Shown here piece by piece: positions 38,474-46,184 of a DNA stretch of 64,000 nt. Position numbers and translations under genes: made by a program. Source of the DNA: Ignavibacteriae bacterium HGW-Ignavibacteriae-3 (GTDB taxonomy: Bacteria; Bacteroidota; Ignavibacteria; Ignavibacteriales; Melioribacteraceae); the NCBI GenBank assembly GCA_002839795.1, contig PGYS01000001.1, positions 1-64,000 of the forward strand. Reading direction: 5' to 3'. Positions within the stretch are counted from its first letter, which is position 1; each line of letters starts with the position of its first letter. The notes beneath the pieces were generated by a model. It saw only the letters and a program-made list of their open reading frames with translations. It did not search any database and had not been told where the DNA came from.

Positions 38474-39543
38474 GTCTGTGCTCCTATATTAAAAATATGT
38501 AAGTAATCTTTATATGCGAACAATCTGTTCCTCTGCTGTCCCGTTATTTCCTCAAGCAGATTGATTTCAAGAAACTTCGTTATTAAAATATTAGAAGTCT
38601 GCTTGTTAAGACCCAGCTCTTTGGTAACGAATGAAAGAGAAACGATCGGTTGTCGTGAAAGCAGATCAAGGAATCTAAAAGCCTGGACTGAAGAAATTCC
38701 TTTTTCCAAAATAATATTGTAATCCCGCTCTCTTAAATTTATTGTTTTGCTGATTATCGATAGAGTCTCTCCGGCGGCTTGAATAATCCGGCTCAGAAAG
38801 AATTTTATCCAAAGTTCAAGATTCCTGTTTGTCTCCAGATCCGAAAGGTGATCGAAATACTCATTCCGCTTCTTGTAGAACTGATTTGATAATTGAAGGA
38901 TTGGCGAACTTAATCTTTTCTTCCAGAGAAGGTGAAGCTGACTTAATATTCTTCCCGTTAAACCATTGCCCGCTGCAAAAGGATGTATAAGTTCAAATTG
39001 AGCATGAACTAATGCGGCATTAATAATCACAGGATACGAAATATTAGAGGCTATAAAATGCTGAAGCTCGGTCATCAGGCCGGGAATTTCCACCGGCGCC
39101 GGAGGAGCATATTTTGATCTGAGTGAATTTGTGGGATCAATTAAAGAGTTGGTTTTCCTGAATTCACCGACATCTTTTCTATTATTCTCAAGCTCCTTGT
39201 ATAATTCTAGATGAATTGATTTAATAATGTGAGAAGAATTTGAAACATCACGGAGCAATTTTTGGCCGATGGACAGCGATTTGATGTAATTGTATATTTT
39301 TTTTGTACCGTCTGCATTATCTTCAAGAAACATTCTGAACAGATAGTCCGGGGATATTTCGAGACCGTCAATTCTGTAACTGCTGTAGGCCTCTATTAAT
39401 TCTAAAATGTATATAAGCGAATGATTTTCTGATAGAAGGCTTATCGCGCCATCCAGCCGATAAAGCGCTATATCCGCCTCATTAATCAATGAAAATATTT
39501 CTGAATCGAACCTTATTTTAGGGTCGGGCGGTAATTTTAGCAT
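38470..39543 (-). CDS. Fic-family protein with degenerate active site and C-terminal winged helix
   Basis: A 357-residue class II-like Fic protein. The Fic loop reads [12 protein letters not shown] (His187-Arg198). The canonical form is HPFx[D/E]GNGRxxR, so the Mg-binding acidic residue is Ala191 and the first Arg is Leu195, while His187 and the last Arg remain. The N-terminal inhibitory motif [ST]xxxE[GN] is S55-YRI-D59-G60, with Glu changed to Asp. Residues about 275-350 look like a winged helix-turn-helix ([24 protein letters not shown]). It may be a pseudo-AMPylase or a regulator. Two palindromes lie just upstream, and mscL overlaps its 3' end. Confidence 0.85.
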   Translation of the reverse strand: MLKLPPDPKIRFDSEIFSLINEADIALYRLDGAISLLSENHSLIYILELIEAYSSYRIDGLEISPDYLFRMFLEDNADGTKKIYNYIKSLSIGQKLLRDVSNSSHIIKSIHLELYKELENNRKDVGEFRKTNSLIDPTNSLRSKYAPPAPVEIPGLMTELQHFIASNISYPVIINAALVHAQFELIHPFAAGNGLTGRILSQLHLLWKKRLSSPILQLSNQFYKKRNEYFDHLSDLETNRNLELWIKFFLSRIIQAAGETLSIISKTINLRERDYNIILEKGISSVQAFRFLDLLSRQPIVSLSFVTKELGLNKQTSNILITKFLEINLLEEITGQQRNRLFAYKDYLHIFNIGAQT

Positions 39544-39547
39544 ATCA

Positions 39548-39609
39548 TAGTCAAATAATGTTGACTAAATATGCCGAGAAATTTTAAATAAGTCAATAGC
39601 TGTGGACTA
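39548..39609 (-). promoter_or_regulatory. Paired operator-like palindromes and promoter of the Fic-mscL operon
   Basis: Two matching imperfect palindromes lie upstream of the Fic gene. TAGTCAA-N6-TTGACTA occupies 39548-39567 and AAGTCAA-N6-TGGACTA occupies 39590-39609. Their centres are 42 bp apart, about four helical turns. On the minus strand TTGACT (39596-39591) at site 2 and TATTTAGT (39571-39564) next to site 1 are spaced as -33 and -7 elements, so a repressor at both sites would cover the promoter. The Fic winged helix is the natural candidate. Confidence 0.55.
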
Positions 39610-39659
39610 AGATTTTTATAAATGTAGCTTTATTCATTTATTGCTAACCAATTTGGTAC

Positions 39660-39681
39660 ATTCACCTGCGCAGAGGTGAAT
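39660..39681 (-). terminator. Hairpin downstream of the GroES-like gene
   Basis: ATTCACCT (39660-39667) and AGGTGAAT (39674-39681) form a perfect 8-bp stem with a 6-nt loop, between the stop codon of the GroES-like gene and the Fic promoter. There is no T-run, so rho-independent function is uncertain. Confidence 0.4.
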
Positions 39682-39725
39682 TTATCCCCAAGTTCTACAT
39701 TAAGTGACTATTTAAGAATGGAAAG

Positions 39726-40136
39726 TCAGGTTAAAAGATCTTCGTCCCTGTAAAGCATTAGAATGGCGGATTGAGATACAATTACAAATTTTTCTTTTTC
39801 GATTTCAACTTCAATGGCGTCTTTTCGTAAAAAAATAGCAAAATCACCCTCTTTGGCCTGGAGCGGGATATATCTTGTGGATTTTTTGTCGCGCCACGGT
39901 TCGTCATCATCCGTTGGCATTCCGATCGGGTATCCCGGCCCGGCCTTTATGACATATCCGCCCTGGACTTTTTCTTTCTCCTGCACACCCGGAGGAAGAT
40001 ACAATCCGCTGTTCGTCTTGTTAATGTTTTCTTCCGGCTTTACAAGTACACGATCGCCGACAATTATTATTTTTTCTGTATTGATCAAGTTGCCAACAAT
40101 TTTTGTTTTTAAAATAGTGAATGAATAAGTAAGCAT
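39726..40136 (-). CDS. GroES-like co-chaperone family protein
   Basis: A 136-residue member of the GroES (Cpn10) fold. The marks are IIVGDRVLVKPEE near residue 24, TNSGLYLPPGVQEKEKVQGGYVIKAGPG at the mobile loop and after, and GDFAIFLRKDAIEVEIEKEKFVIV at the end. It is about 40 residues longer than GroES because of an N-terminal extension and an acidic insert (DDDEPWRDKKS). The mobile-loop tripeptide usually IVL reads LYL. No groEL is adjacent, so it is an orphan paralogue. ATG at 40136 is used; a TTG at 40088 would give a normal-sized N terminus. Confidence 0.78.
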   Translation of the reverse strand: MLTYSFTILKTKIVGNLINTEKIIIVGDRVLVKPEENINKTNSGLYLPPGVQEKEKVQGGYVIKAGPGYPIGMPTDDDEPWRDKKSTRYIPLQAKEGDFAIFLRKDAIEVEIEKEKFVIVSQSAILMLYRDEDLLT

Positions 40137-40144
40137 CAAATTGT

Positions 40145-40152
40145 TATCTTTA
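40145..40152 (+). promoter_or_regulatory. Possible -7 element for the methyltransferase gene
   Basis: TATCTTTA matches TAnnTTTG at all but the last position and ends 19 bp before the start codon. No good -33 element is seen. Confidence 0.25.
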
Positions 40153-40171
40153 AATCAAAAGGTAAAAAAAT

Positions 40172-40768
40172 ATGAGCGAGTTCTGGGACACACGCTATTC
40201 CAGTCGGGAATATATTTATGGAAAAACGCCGAACATATTCCTGGAAGGAGAGCTTAATAAAATCAAACCGGGGAAAATTCTTTTTCTGGGCGAAGGCGAA
40301 GGAAGAAACGCCGTCTATGCCGCATCGCTCGGTTGGGAAGTCGACGCCGTGGATTACAGCGCCGCCGGAAAAGATAAAGCGGAGAAGCTGGCTGCGGAGA
40401 AGAAAGTAAAAATAAATTACCGCGTTGAAAATCTGGCTGATTTTAATCCCCGGCAAAACTATTATGATGCTGTAGTGCTAATTTATCTGCATCTGGACGA
40501 GGTTCTGCGCGAAAACGTTACTCTTAAATCTATTTCTGCGCTGAAAAGAGAAGGTAAAATAATTCTGGAAGCCTTTGAAAAAGACCAGTTGAAATACAGC
40601 TCCGGCGGACCCGCGAACGAAGAGCTTTTGTATTCTCTTTCCGAAATTGCGGAGGATTTTATAGACCTCGAGTTTGAAAAATTCTCCAAAGAAATCATAC
40701 AATTAAACGAGGGCAGTAAGCATAAAGGCAAAGCAGCGGTAATCAGGTTCGTTGGAGTCAAAAATTGA
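40172..40768 (+). CDS. Class I SAM-dependent methyltransferase (TehB-like)
   Basis: A 198-residue methyltransferase. The start MSEFWDTRYSSREYIYGKTPN is typical of TehB/thiopurine-methyltransferase-like proteins. The SAM-binding motif is ILFLGEGEGRNAVYAASLGWEVDAVD (about residues 36-61), with motif post-I acidic Asp61 and a later YDAVVLIYLHL. The TehB group detoxifies tellurite or methylates small nucleophiles; the substrate is unknown. It is divergent from the GroES-like gene, with only about 35 bp between their starts. Confidence 0.85.
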   Translation: MSEFWDTRYSSREYIYGKTPNIFLEGELNKIKPGKILFLGEGEGRNAVYAASLGWEVDAVDYSAAGKDKAEKLAAEKKVKINYRVENLADFNPRQNYYDAVVLIYLHLDEVLRENVTLKSISALKREGKIILEAFEKDQLKYSSGGPANEELLYSLSEIAEDFIDLEFEKFSKEIIQLNEGSKHKGKAAVIRFVGVKN

Positions 40769-40792
40769 CGGCCGTAATTATTAACAAGGAAA

Positions 40793-40823
40793 AGCTGTTT
40801 GATATACTTTCTTGAGAACAGCT
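40793..40823 (+). terminator. Weak hairpin after the methyltransferase gene
   Basis: AGCTGTT (40793-40799) and AACAGCT (40817-40823) form a 7-bp stem with a 17-nt loop, followed by AATAAAAT. It is a weak terminator candidate. Confidence 0.25.
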
Positions 40824-41008
40824 AATAAAATCTTTCAGATGACCAATACCACCCCACTCGCGTTAATTCAAATTATCTTCACGGATCCCCAATATTAATA
40901 TTACCCGGCAAAAAAAGCTAAATTCCATTCTATCATGACAATGGTGAGTGGAACATATTTCTCTATGTATTTGTTATCTTGCTGACAATTAAAATGAGAA
41001 AAAGAATT

Positions 41009-41956
41009 ATGAAAGTTGGAATAATAGGCAGCGGAATGGTTGGAGCCACTTCGGCATATGCAATTATGATGAGAAAGGCGGCAAATGAAATTGTTCTGAT
41101 TGATGCAAATCAAAAACGTGCGGTAGCCGAAGCAGAAGATATTCAGCACGCTGTTCCATTTGTTCACGCAACAGATGTTTATGCGGGAGGATATGAGGAT
41201 TTGTCCGACGCCAAAATTATAGTGATTGCCGCAGGAGCAAGCCAGAAACCTGGAGAAACACGGCTTTCGCTGATGGAACGAAATGCCTCGATTCTAAGAG
41301 AGATAATTTCAAATGTGGCCAGAGTAAACACGAGACCGTTGTTTCTTATTGCCACAAACCCCGTTGATATTATCACACACATCAGTGTTAATATTGCCAA
41401 GGAATTTAACATTCCGGCGGAAAGAATTATTGGAAGCGGAACAACTTTGGATACAGCCAGATTTCGGACGCTGCTTGGAAAACATATAAATGTAGACCCT
41501 CAGAATATTCATGCTTATGTAATCGGCGAACACGGGGATTCAGAGGTTCTGACATGGTCCAATATAGATATAGGAGGAGTGTCATTTGAAGATTTTACCG
41601 AATTCAGAAGTATTTCATTCAACGAAGAAATCAAACGGGAAATTGACAATGGAGTGCGCAACGCTGCTTACAAAATTATTGAAGGAAAAGGATCAACTTA
41701 TTACGGTATAGGAGCCGCAATCGCAAAATTAGTTGATGTAATTAACCGGGATAACCGCGCCGTGCTAACGGTCAGCACCTTTAAAGAAGATGTTGAAGGG
41801 ATAAAAAATGTAACTCTCTCGCTTCCCCACTTGATCGGCGGAGAGGGAGACCTGGGCGTTCTTCCCATCCGGTTAAATGTTAAGGAAAAGGCATTGTTGA
41901 AAAAAAGCGCTCAGATTATTCGTGAAAAAATAAATGAGTATGAGAACAAGAAATAA
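41009..41956 (+). CDS. ldh: L-lactate dehydrogenase
   Basis: A 315-residue NAD-dependent lactate/malate dehydrogenase-family enzyme. The Rossmann motif GIIGSGMVGATSAY starts at residue 3. The substrate-specificity loop reads GASQKPGETRLSL, with Gln at the position that selects pyruvate over oxaloacetate. The catalytic His is in VIGEHGDSEV and the substrate-binding Arg in NTRPLFLIATNPVD/TTLDTARFR. It interconverts pyruvate and lactate. ATG at 41009 gives the usual N terminus; ATG at 40994 is in frame and possible. A TATCTTG sequence about 30 bp upstream resembles a -7 element. Confidence 0.93.
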   Translation: MKVGIIGSGMVGATSAYAIMMRKAANEIVLIDANQKRAVAEAEDIQHAVPFVHATDVYAGGYEDLSDAKIIVIAAGASQKPGETRLSLMERNASILREIISNVARVNTRPLFLIATNPVDIITHISVNIAKEFNIPAERIIGSGTTLDTARFRTLLGKHINVDPQNIHAYVIGEHGDSEVLTWSNIDIGGVSFEDFTEFRSISFNEEIKREIDNGVRNAAYKIIEGKGSTYYGIGAAIAKLVDVINRDNRAVLTVSTFKEDVEGIKNVTLSLPHLIGGEGDLGVLPIRLNVKEKALLKKSAQIIREKINEYENKK

Positions 41957-42062
41957 TCAAATGCTTTGCTGGAATTAGTGTCCTGGCCAATTAATCCGGT
42001 AAAACAATATTAATTTATCCGCGGGCTTTATAGGTAAATATATTCGCAGAAAAGAAGACGAA

Positions 42063-42845
42063 TTAAACTTCCATTTCAATCCCGACCGGACAATGATCGG
42101 ATCCCATAACTTCCTGCAGGATGAATGCATCTTTTATATTCTTCTTAAAATTATCCGAAACAAAAAAGTAGTCTATTCTCCATCCCACATTTCTGTCCCT
42201 GGCAAAAGTTACCTGATCCCACCACGTGTATTGTTCCGGTTCCTGATTGAACATTCTGAAAGTATCATGATAACCGTGTGAGAAAAATTTGTCCAGCCAC
42301 TCTCGTTCAATTGGTAAAAAACCGGAAACTTTTTCATTTTCTTTGGGCCGGGCTAAATCTATTTCTTTATGTGCGGTGTTTACATCGCCGCAGATAACAA
42401 GTTTTTTGTCGTTTGATTTCAAGTTTTCAGCGTAGTTAAGAAAAGCATCATAAAAATCCATTTTATATTTAAGACGCTCTTCCCTGGCTTTTCCGTTGGG
42501 ATAGTAAATGTTAATCAGTACAAACTTTTTATACTCAGCGATAATAATTCTTCCCTCATCGTCAAACTTTGGAATGCCAAAACCATGTTCAACTTTTACC
42601 GGCTTTTCTTTTGTATAGATTGCTACGCCGCTATATCCTTTTTTAACAACCGATGATGAGAAATATGATTTATACCCATTGATGTTCAGGAGATCATCAG
42701 AAAGCTGCTCCGGACGGGCTTTCGTTTCCTGAAGACAAAGAATATCTGGATCTTCCTTAACGATCCAACCGACCAATCCTTTTTTCTCCGCTGCGCGGAT
42801 TCCGTTTACGTTCCATGACAGAAGGCGCATTTTGACTTTTGGCAT
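42063..42845 (-). CDS. xth: Exodeoxyribonuclease III (AP endonuclease)
   Basis: A 260-residue EEP-superfamily nuclease that cuts DNA at abasic sites and trims 3' ends in base excision repair. Motifs in order are [26 protein letters not shown] with the metal-binding Glu, [23 protein letters not shown] with catalytic Asp and Asn, and the final [11 protein letters not shown] with the catalytic His. The length is typical. ATG at 42845 is chosen because AAGGA lies eight bases upstream. Confidence 0.95.
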   Translation of the reverse strand: MPKVKMRLLSWNVNGIRAAEKKGLVGWIVKEDPDILCLQETKARPEQLSDDLLNINGYKSYFSSSVVKKGYSGVAIYTKEKPVKVEHGFGIPKFDDEGRIIIAEYKKFVLINIYYPNGKAREERLKYKMDFYDAFLNYAENLKSNDKKLVICGDVNTAHKEIDLARPKENEKVSGFLPIEREWLDKFFSHGYHDTFRMFNQEPEQYTWWDQVTFARDRNVGWRIDYFFVSDNFKKNIKDAFILQEVMGSDHCPVGIEMEV

Positions 42846-42993
42846 TAGTGGTTCCTTGTATAGTTGTCGCACAAAACATAATCAGATGCTGTTAATCTAA
42901 CGAAAATTAAAGAATAAAAGTTTATTTGGAATTTAATCGGAGCCTAACAAAAAAGATCATTTTGGAAACTCGCCGTTTATGGAAATATATTGT

Positions 42994-43140
42994 TTACAGA
43001 CGAAGTTCTTTTTCACGCAGTTCGTTCATATAGAATTCTTTTGGATTTAGACCGACTAATCTTATTTCCTTTGCGTAATTAATCAGCACTTGTGCCGGTT
43101 CAATTCCGGTTGTTCCGCCGGTACGGATTTTTGTCTGCAT
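42994..43140 (-). CDS. Small hypothetical protein (48 aa)
   Basis: A 48-codon leftward frame begins MQTKIRTGGTTGIEPAQ and ends NELREKELRL. AGAAGAG lies three to four bases before the ATG and could serve as Shine-Dalgarno. The composition is soluble and codon use resembles neighbouring genes (many AAA, GAA, ATT, CCG). I do not recognise a family. It sits alone between exonuclease III and the TetR regulator. Confidence 0.45.
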   Translation of the reverse strand: MQTKIRTGGTTGIEPAQVLINYAKEIRLVGLNPKEFYMNELREKELRL

Positions 43141-43257
43141 TACTCTTCTTGGATTTTATTTTTTCGTGTTTCTAAAAAAACAGATTCCACAATTTAATAA
43201 TTCATGACCGGGTGAAAAGTAAAGCTCCCAGGGTTTGTCGGAAATAATGGAAGCTTC

Positions 43258-43326
43258 GGAAACTATATCTTGACTTTTAAGTTTCCCCGGTTTATTTTGG
43301 AAACCAGAAAAACAAATTTAGTTTCC
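43258..43326 (+). promoter_or_regulatory. Promoter and operator array of the efflux operon
   Basis: Four 6-bp half-sites alternate here: GGAAAC at 43258 and 43299, GTTTCC at 43281 and 43321. TTGACT (43270-43275) and TATTTT, extended to TATTTTGG (43293-43300), are 17 bp apart. They form both a sigma-70-like and a Bacteroidota-like (-33 TTG, -7 TAnnTTkG) promoter. The central pair GTTTCC-N12-GGAAAC covers the spacer and -7 element, a typical place for a TetR-family operator. Confidence 0.6.
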
Positions 43327-43336
43327 GGGAGATCTG

Positions 43337-43939
43337 ATGGAAGAAAATGAGCAAATTTTAGACGCTATTCAGGATAAGTTCTTCAAAACCGGTTTTTATA
43401 ATACCACTATGGACGAGCTCGCCTCGGAACTAAGGATGAGCAAAAAAACCATCTACAAATTTTTTCCTTCTAAAAGCGATCTGGTAGACGCCATAGCGGT
43501 GCGTTTTACGGAACAGATGAAAGGAAAAATTCTTCCGATTCTGGAAAGCGATAAAAATGCAATTGAAAAACTGGACGGATTAATAATTCTTTTGAGCAGC
43601 ACGGCCGGCAGAATAGGCGACCGGATGTTCGGTGAATTGAAAAATCATTTTCCTTCCGTCTGGGAAAAGGTTGATGCCTTTAGAACCGGCATGATGTACG
43701 GGAATATTACCAAGATTATCGATCAGGGGAAACAGGAGGGGTTGTTTATAGACTACCCCACGCCAATCATTATGAATATCATGATAAACGCAATACGCTC
43801 GACGGTTAATCCGGATTTTATAATTAACAATAATTTTTCGATGGTAGTTGCCGCAAAAACTACTTTTAAAATAATAGTCGGGGGAATATTAACGGACAAA
43901 GGGAGAGAACTTTTTAACTTAACAATCAACAAGAATTAA
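43337..43939 (+). CDS. TetR-family transcriptional regulator
   Basis: A 200-residue one-component repressor. The N-terminal helix-turn-helix (residues 5-50) reads ILDAIQDKFFKTGFYNTTMDELASELRMSKKTIYKFFPSK, a very clear TetR domain. The C-terminal part is a ligand-binding helical bundle of unknown specificity. GGGAG lies five bases before the ATG. It is the first gene of the efflux operon and overlaps an operator-like array, so it most likely represses its own transcription and senses an efflux substrate. It parallels CecR (YbiH) of E. coli in gene order. Confidence 0.93.
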   Translation: MEENEQILDAIQDKFFKTGFYNTTMDELASELRMSKKTIYKFFPSKSDLVDAIAVRFTEQMKGKILPILESDKNAIEKLDGLIILLSSTAGRIGDRMFGELKNHFPSVWEKVDAFRTGMMYGNITKIIDQGKQEGLFIDYPTPIIMNIMINAIRSTVNPDFIINNNFSMVVAAKTTFKIIVGGILTDKGRELFNLTINKN

Positions 43940-43941
43940 TC

Positions 43942-45204
43942 ATGAAAAAGATAACTGCTTTTATTTTAATCCTGCTCGCCTCAACTACGGTGCTGCCTCA
44001 GACAAAACTCACTCTCGATGAGTGTTACACAAAAGCACGCAACAACTACCCTCTTATAAAACAGAAAGAATATATCGCCAGGAGCGGCGAGTTCAGTGTG
44101 AGCAATGTATGGAAAAACTATCTTCCTCAAATTACAATAAGCGGACAGGCGACTTATCAGTCAGATGTAACCGCTCTTCCTATTTCTCTTCCGGGAATTA
44201 AAATCGATCCCCTTTCGAAGGATCAGTCTAAAGTCGTGGCAGATGTATCCCAGACAATTTGGGACGGTGGCGTGATGAGTGCCCAGGCGGGAATTCAAAA
44301 AGCCGGGGCGGAGGCGGAGGATCAAAAAATAGAAATTGAGCTTCTGAAAGTGAAAGACCGCATTAATCAGATTTACTTTGGGATACTGCTTATCGATGAA
44401 CAGCTTCTTCAAAATGAATTGGTAAAAAGAGATTTAAATACAAGTATGGTTAAACTGAAAGGCGCTTATGAATATGGAACTGCCACCAGTACAAATGTTG
44501 ATCTCCTGAAAGCAGAATTGCTAAAAGCGGACCAGAGATTAATTGAATTGAAATCATCAAAGAAATCTTACATTGAAATGCTCGGAATGCTTATTAATGA
44601 ACCATTGGACGAGTCTCTTCATCTTGAAATACCGGCCGCTCAGAACTATTCCGGAATCACCGGTATTAACCGCCCGGAGCTTAAATTATATTCGTCTCAG
44701 AAAAATGTGATCGAAAGTCAAAATACACTTGCCGTCTCTAAAATCCTTCCCAAAGCAAGTTTGTTTTTTCAGGGAGGATACGGAAAGCCAACACTTAATA
44801 TGCTCAAAAATAATTTCGACTGGTTTTATGTCGCCGGGGCAAAATTAAGCTGGTCCCTTTCTAATTTATATACTTATCAGAATGAGAGTGAAATTGTTGA
44901 ATTGAACAGAAAATCTGTCGATGCCCAGAGAGAAACTTTTCTGCTCAATACCAACCTTTCTCTTAAACAGCAGCTCAATGAGATCGAAAAACTTGAAGAA
45001 CTAATAAAAATAGATAAGAATCTTATGGAGATCAGAACTTCCGTTAAAAACGCGGCACTGGCACAGCTGGAAAATGGAGTAATTACGTCTAGTGACTTTA
45101 TAAGGGAGCTTAATGCTGAGGATCAGGCGAGGAAGAATTTATCGATTCATGCAATTCAGCTATTGCTTGTGCAGCAGAATTATAAACTTACATCCGGAAA
45201 TTAA
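43942..45204 (+). CDS. TolC-family outer-membrane efflux channel
   Basis: A 420-residue outer-membrane factor, with signal peptide 1-19 (ending TVLPQ) and two repeats of the TolC alpha-helical barrel. It starts with LTLDECYTKARNNYPLIKQKE, typical of the family, and has long coiled-coil stretches around residues 130-230 and 330-400. It should form the exit duct for the ABC exporter encoded downstream. It starts two bases after the TetR gene. Confidence 0.9.
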   Translation: MKKITAFILILLASTTVLPQTKLTLDECYTKARNNYPLIKQKEYIARSGEFSVSNVWKNYLPQITISGQATYQSDVTALPISLPGIKIDPLSKDQSKVVADVSQTIWDGGVMSAQAGIQKAGAEAEDQKIEIELLKVKDRINQIYFGILLIDEQLLQNELVKRDLNTSMVKLKGAYEYGTATSTNVDLLKAELLKADQRLIELKSSKKSYIEMLGMLINEPLDESLHLEIPAAQNYSGITGINRPELKLYSSQKNVIESQNTLAVSKILPKASLFFQGGYGKPTLNMLKNNFDWFYVAGAKLSWSLSNLYTYQNESEIVELNRKSVDAQRETFLLNTNLSLKQQLNEIEKLEELIKIDKNLMEIRTSVKNAALAQLENGVITSSDFIRELNAEDQARKNLSIHAIQLLLVQQNYKLTSGN

Positions 45205-45229
45205 TTATTAACTAACAATAGATATTAAA

Positions 45230-46132
45230 ATGGAAAAGAAAATCAGAAACCTAATGATTCTTTTATCAATCCCGCTTCTGCTCGCGGCATGCGGAACCGG
45301 AAACGGCAAATTTGATGCTACCGGAACATTCGAATCCGAAGAGGTGATCGTTTCATCGGAAACAATGGGCAAGCTTGTTAAATTCGACGTTGAAGAAGGC
45401 TCGGTGCTTAAACAAGGACAGCCTGTAGGAGTTGTTGATACTCTGCAGCTATACCTTAAGAAGAAACAGCTTGCCGCATCAATTAATGCAATTCTCAGCA
45501 AACAGCCGGATATCGCCACTCAGCTTGCGGCAATTGAAGAACAGATTAAAACAGCCGTAACCGAAAAGAAGAGGATTGAAAATCTTGTTAAATCCAACGC
45601 GGCAACCACAAAACAGCTCGACGATATAAATGCTCAGCTTGATCTTCTTAATAAACAGTTGAATGCGGCTAAATCTAATCTCACGATTACAAGGCGGGGG
45701 CTGCAGAGTGAAACATATCCGCTTCATATACAAATTGAACAGATACAGGACCAGATAGATAAAAGCAAAATTATTAACCCGATAGACGGGACGGTTCTTA
45801 CACGATATGCAAAACAGAACGAAATTACATCTAACGGAAAAGCGCTCTATAAGATTGCTGATCTTTCTCAAATGACTTTGCGCGCCTATGTGAACGGCGA
45901 TCAGCTAGGCCAGATTAAGCTGGGACAAAAAGTTAATGTGTTCGTGGATAAAGGAGACGGAGCACAGAAAGAAATGAACGGAGAAATATATTGGGTTTCT
46001 TCAAAAGCAGAGTTTACACCCAAAACTATTCAGACCAAAGATGAACGGGCCATTCTTGTTTATGCTGTCAAGATTAAAGTTGTAAATGACGGTTATCTTA
46101 AAATTGGCATGTACGGCGAGGTTAAATTTTAA
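45230..46132 (+). CDS. HlyD-type membrane fusion lipoprotein (YbhG-like)
   Basis: A 300-residue periplasmic adaptor. The N terminus carries a lipobox LLAAC near residue 21, so it is probably lipid-anchored. The lipoyl/barrel-sandwich hybrid part has TMGKLVKFDVEEGSVLKQGQPVGVVDT, then a coiled-coil hairpin (about residues 75-165), then IINPIDGTVLTRYAKQNEITSNGKALYKIADL. It would bridge the ABC-2 permeases and the TolC-like channel. It matches YbhG in gene order. Confidence 0.9.
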   Translation: MEKKIRNLMILLSIPLLLAACGTGNGKFDATGTFESEEVIVSSETMGKLVKFDVEEGSVLKQGQPVGVVDTLQLYLKKKQLAASINAILSKQPDIATQLAAIEEQIKTAVTEKKRIENLVKSNAATTKQLDDINAQLDLLNKQLNAAKSNLTITRRGLQSETYPLHIQIEQIQDQIDKSKIINPIDGTVLTRYAKQNEITSNGKALYKIADLSQMTLRAYVNGDQLGQIKLGQKVNVFVDKGDGAQKEMNGEIYWVSSKAEFTPKTIQTKDERAILVYAVKIKVVNDGYLKIGMYGEVKF

Positions 46133-46137
46133 TAACA

Positions 46138-46165
46138 TTTTGCGACCCCCGCAGGCAGGGATGCA
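46138..46165. repeat. Partial GCAGGCAGGG intergenic repeat
   Basis: TTTTGCGACCC followed by CCGCAGGCAGGGATGC resembles, in inverted and shortened form, the element at 47941-47978 in the same operon, which reads GGCAGGCAGGGTCGCAAAG. It lies just after the membrane-fusion gene. Confidence 0.4.
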
Positions 46166-46184
46166 AGAAAAAGAAGTTCTTTAT

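Noticed and set aside
40769..41008. tRNA or small RNA gene in the gap before lactate dehydrogenase
   Set aside because: No cloverleaf, no CCA-end pattern and only a weak hairpin were seen.
46086..46184. Longer N terminus for the first efflux ATPase (ATG at 46086)
   Set aside because: It would overlap the membrane-fusion gene and add residues unlike any ABC ATPase; the repeat remnant lies within it.
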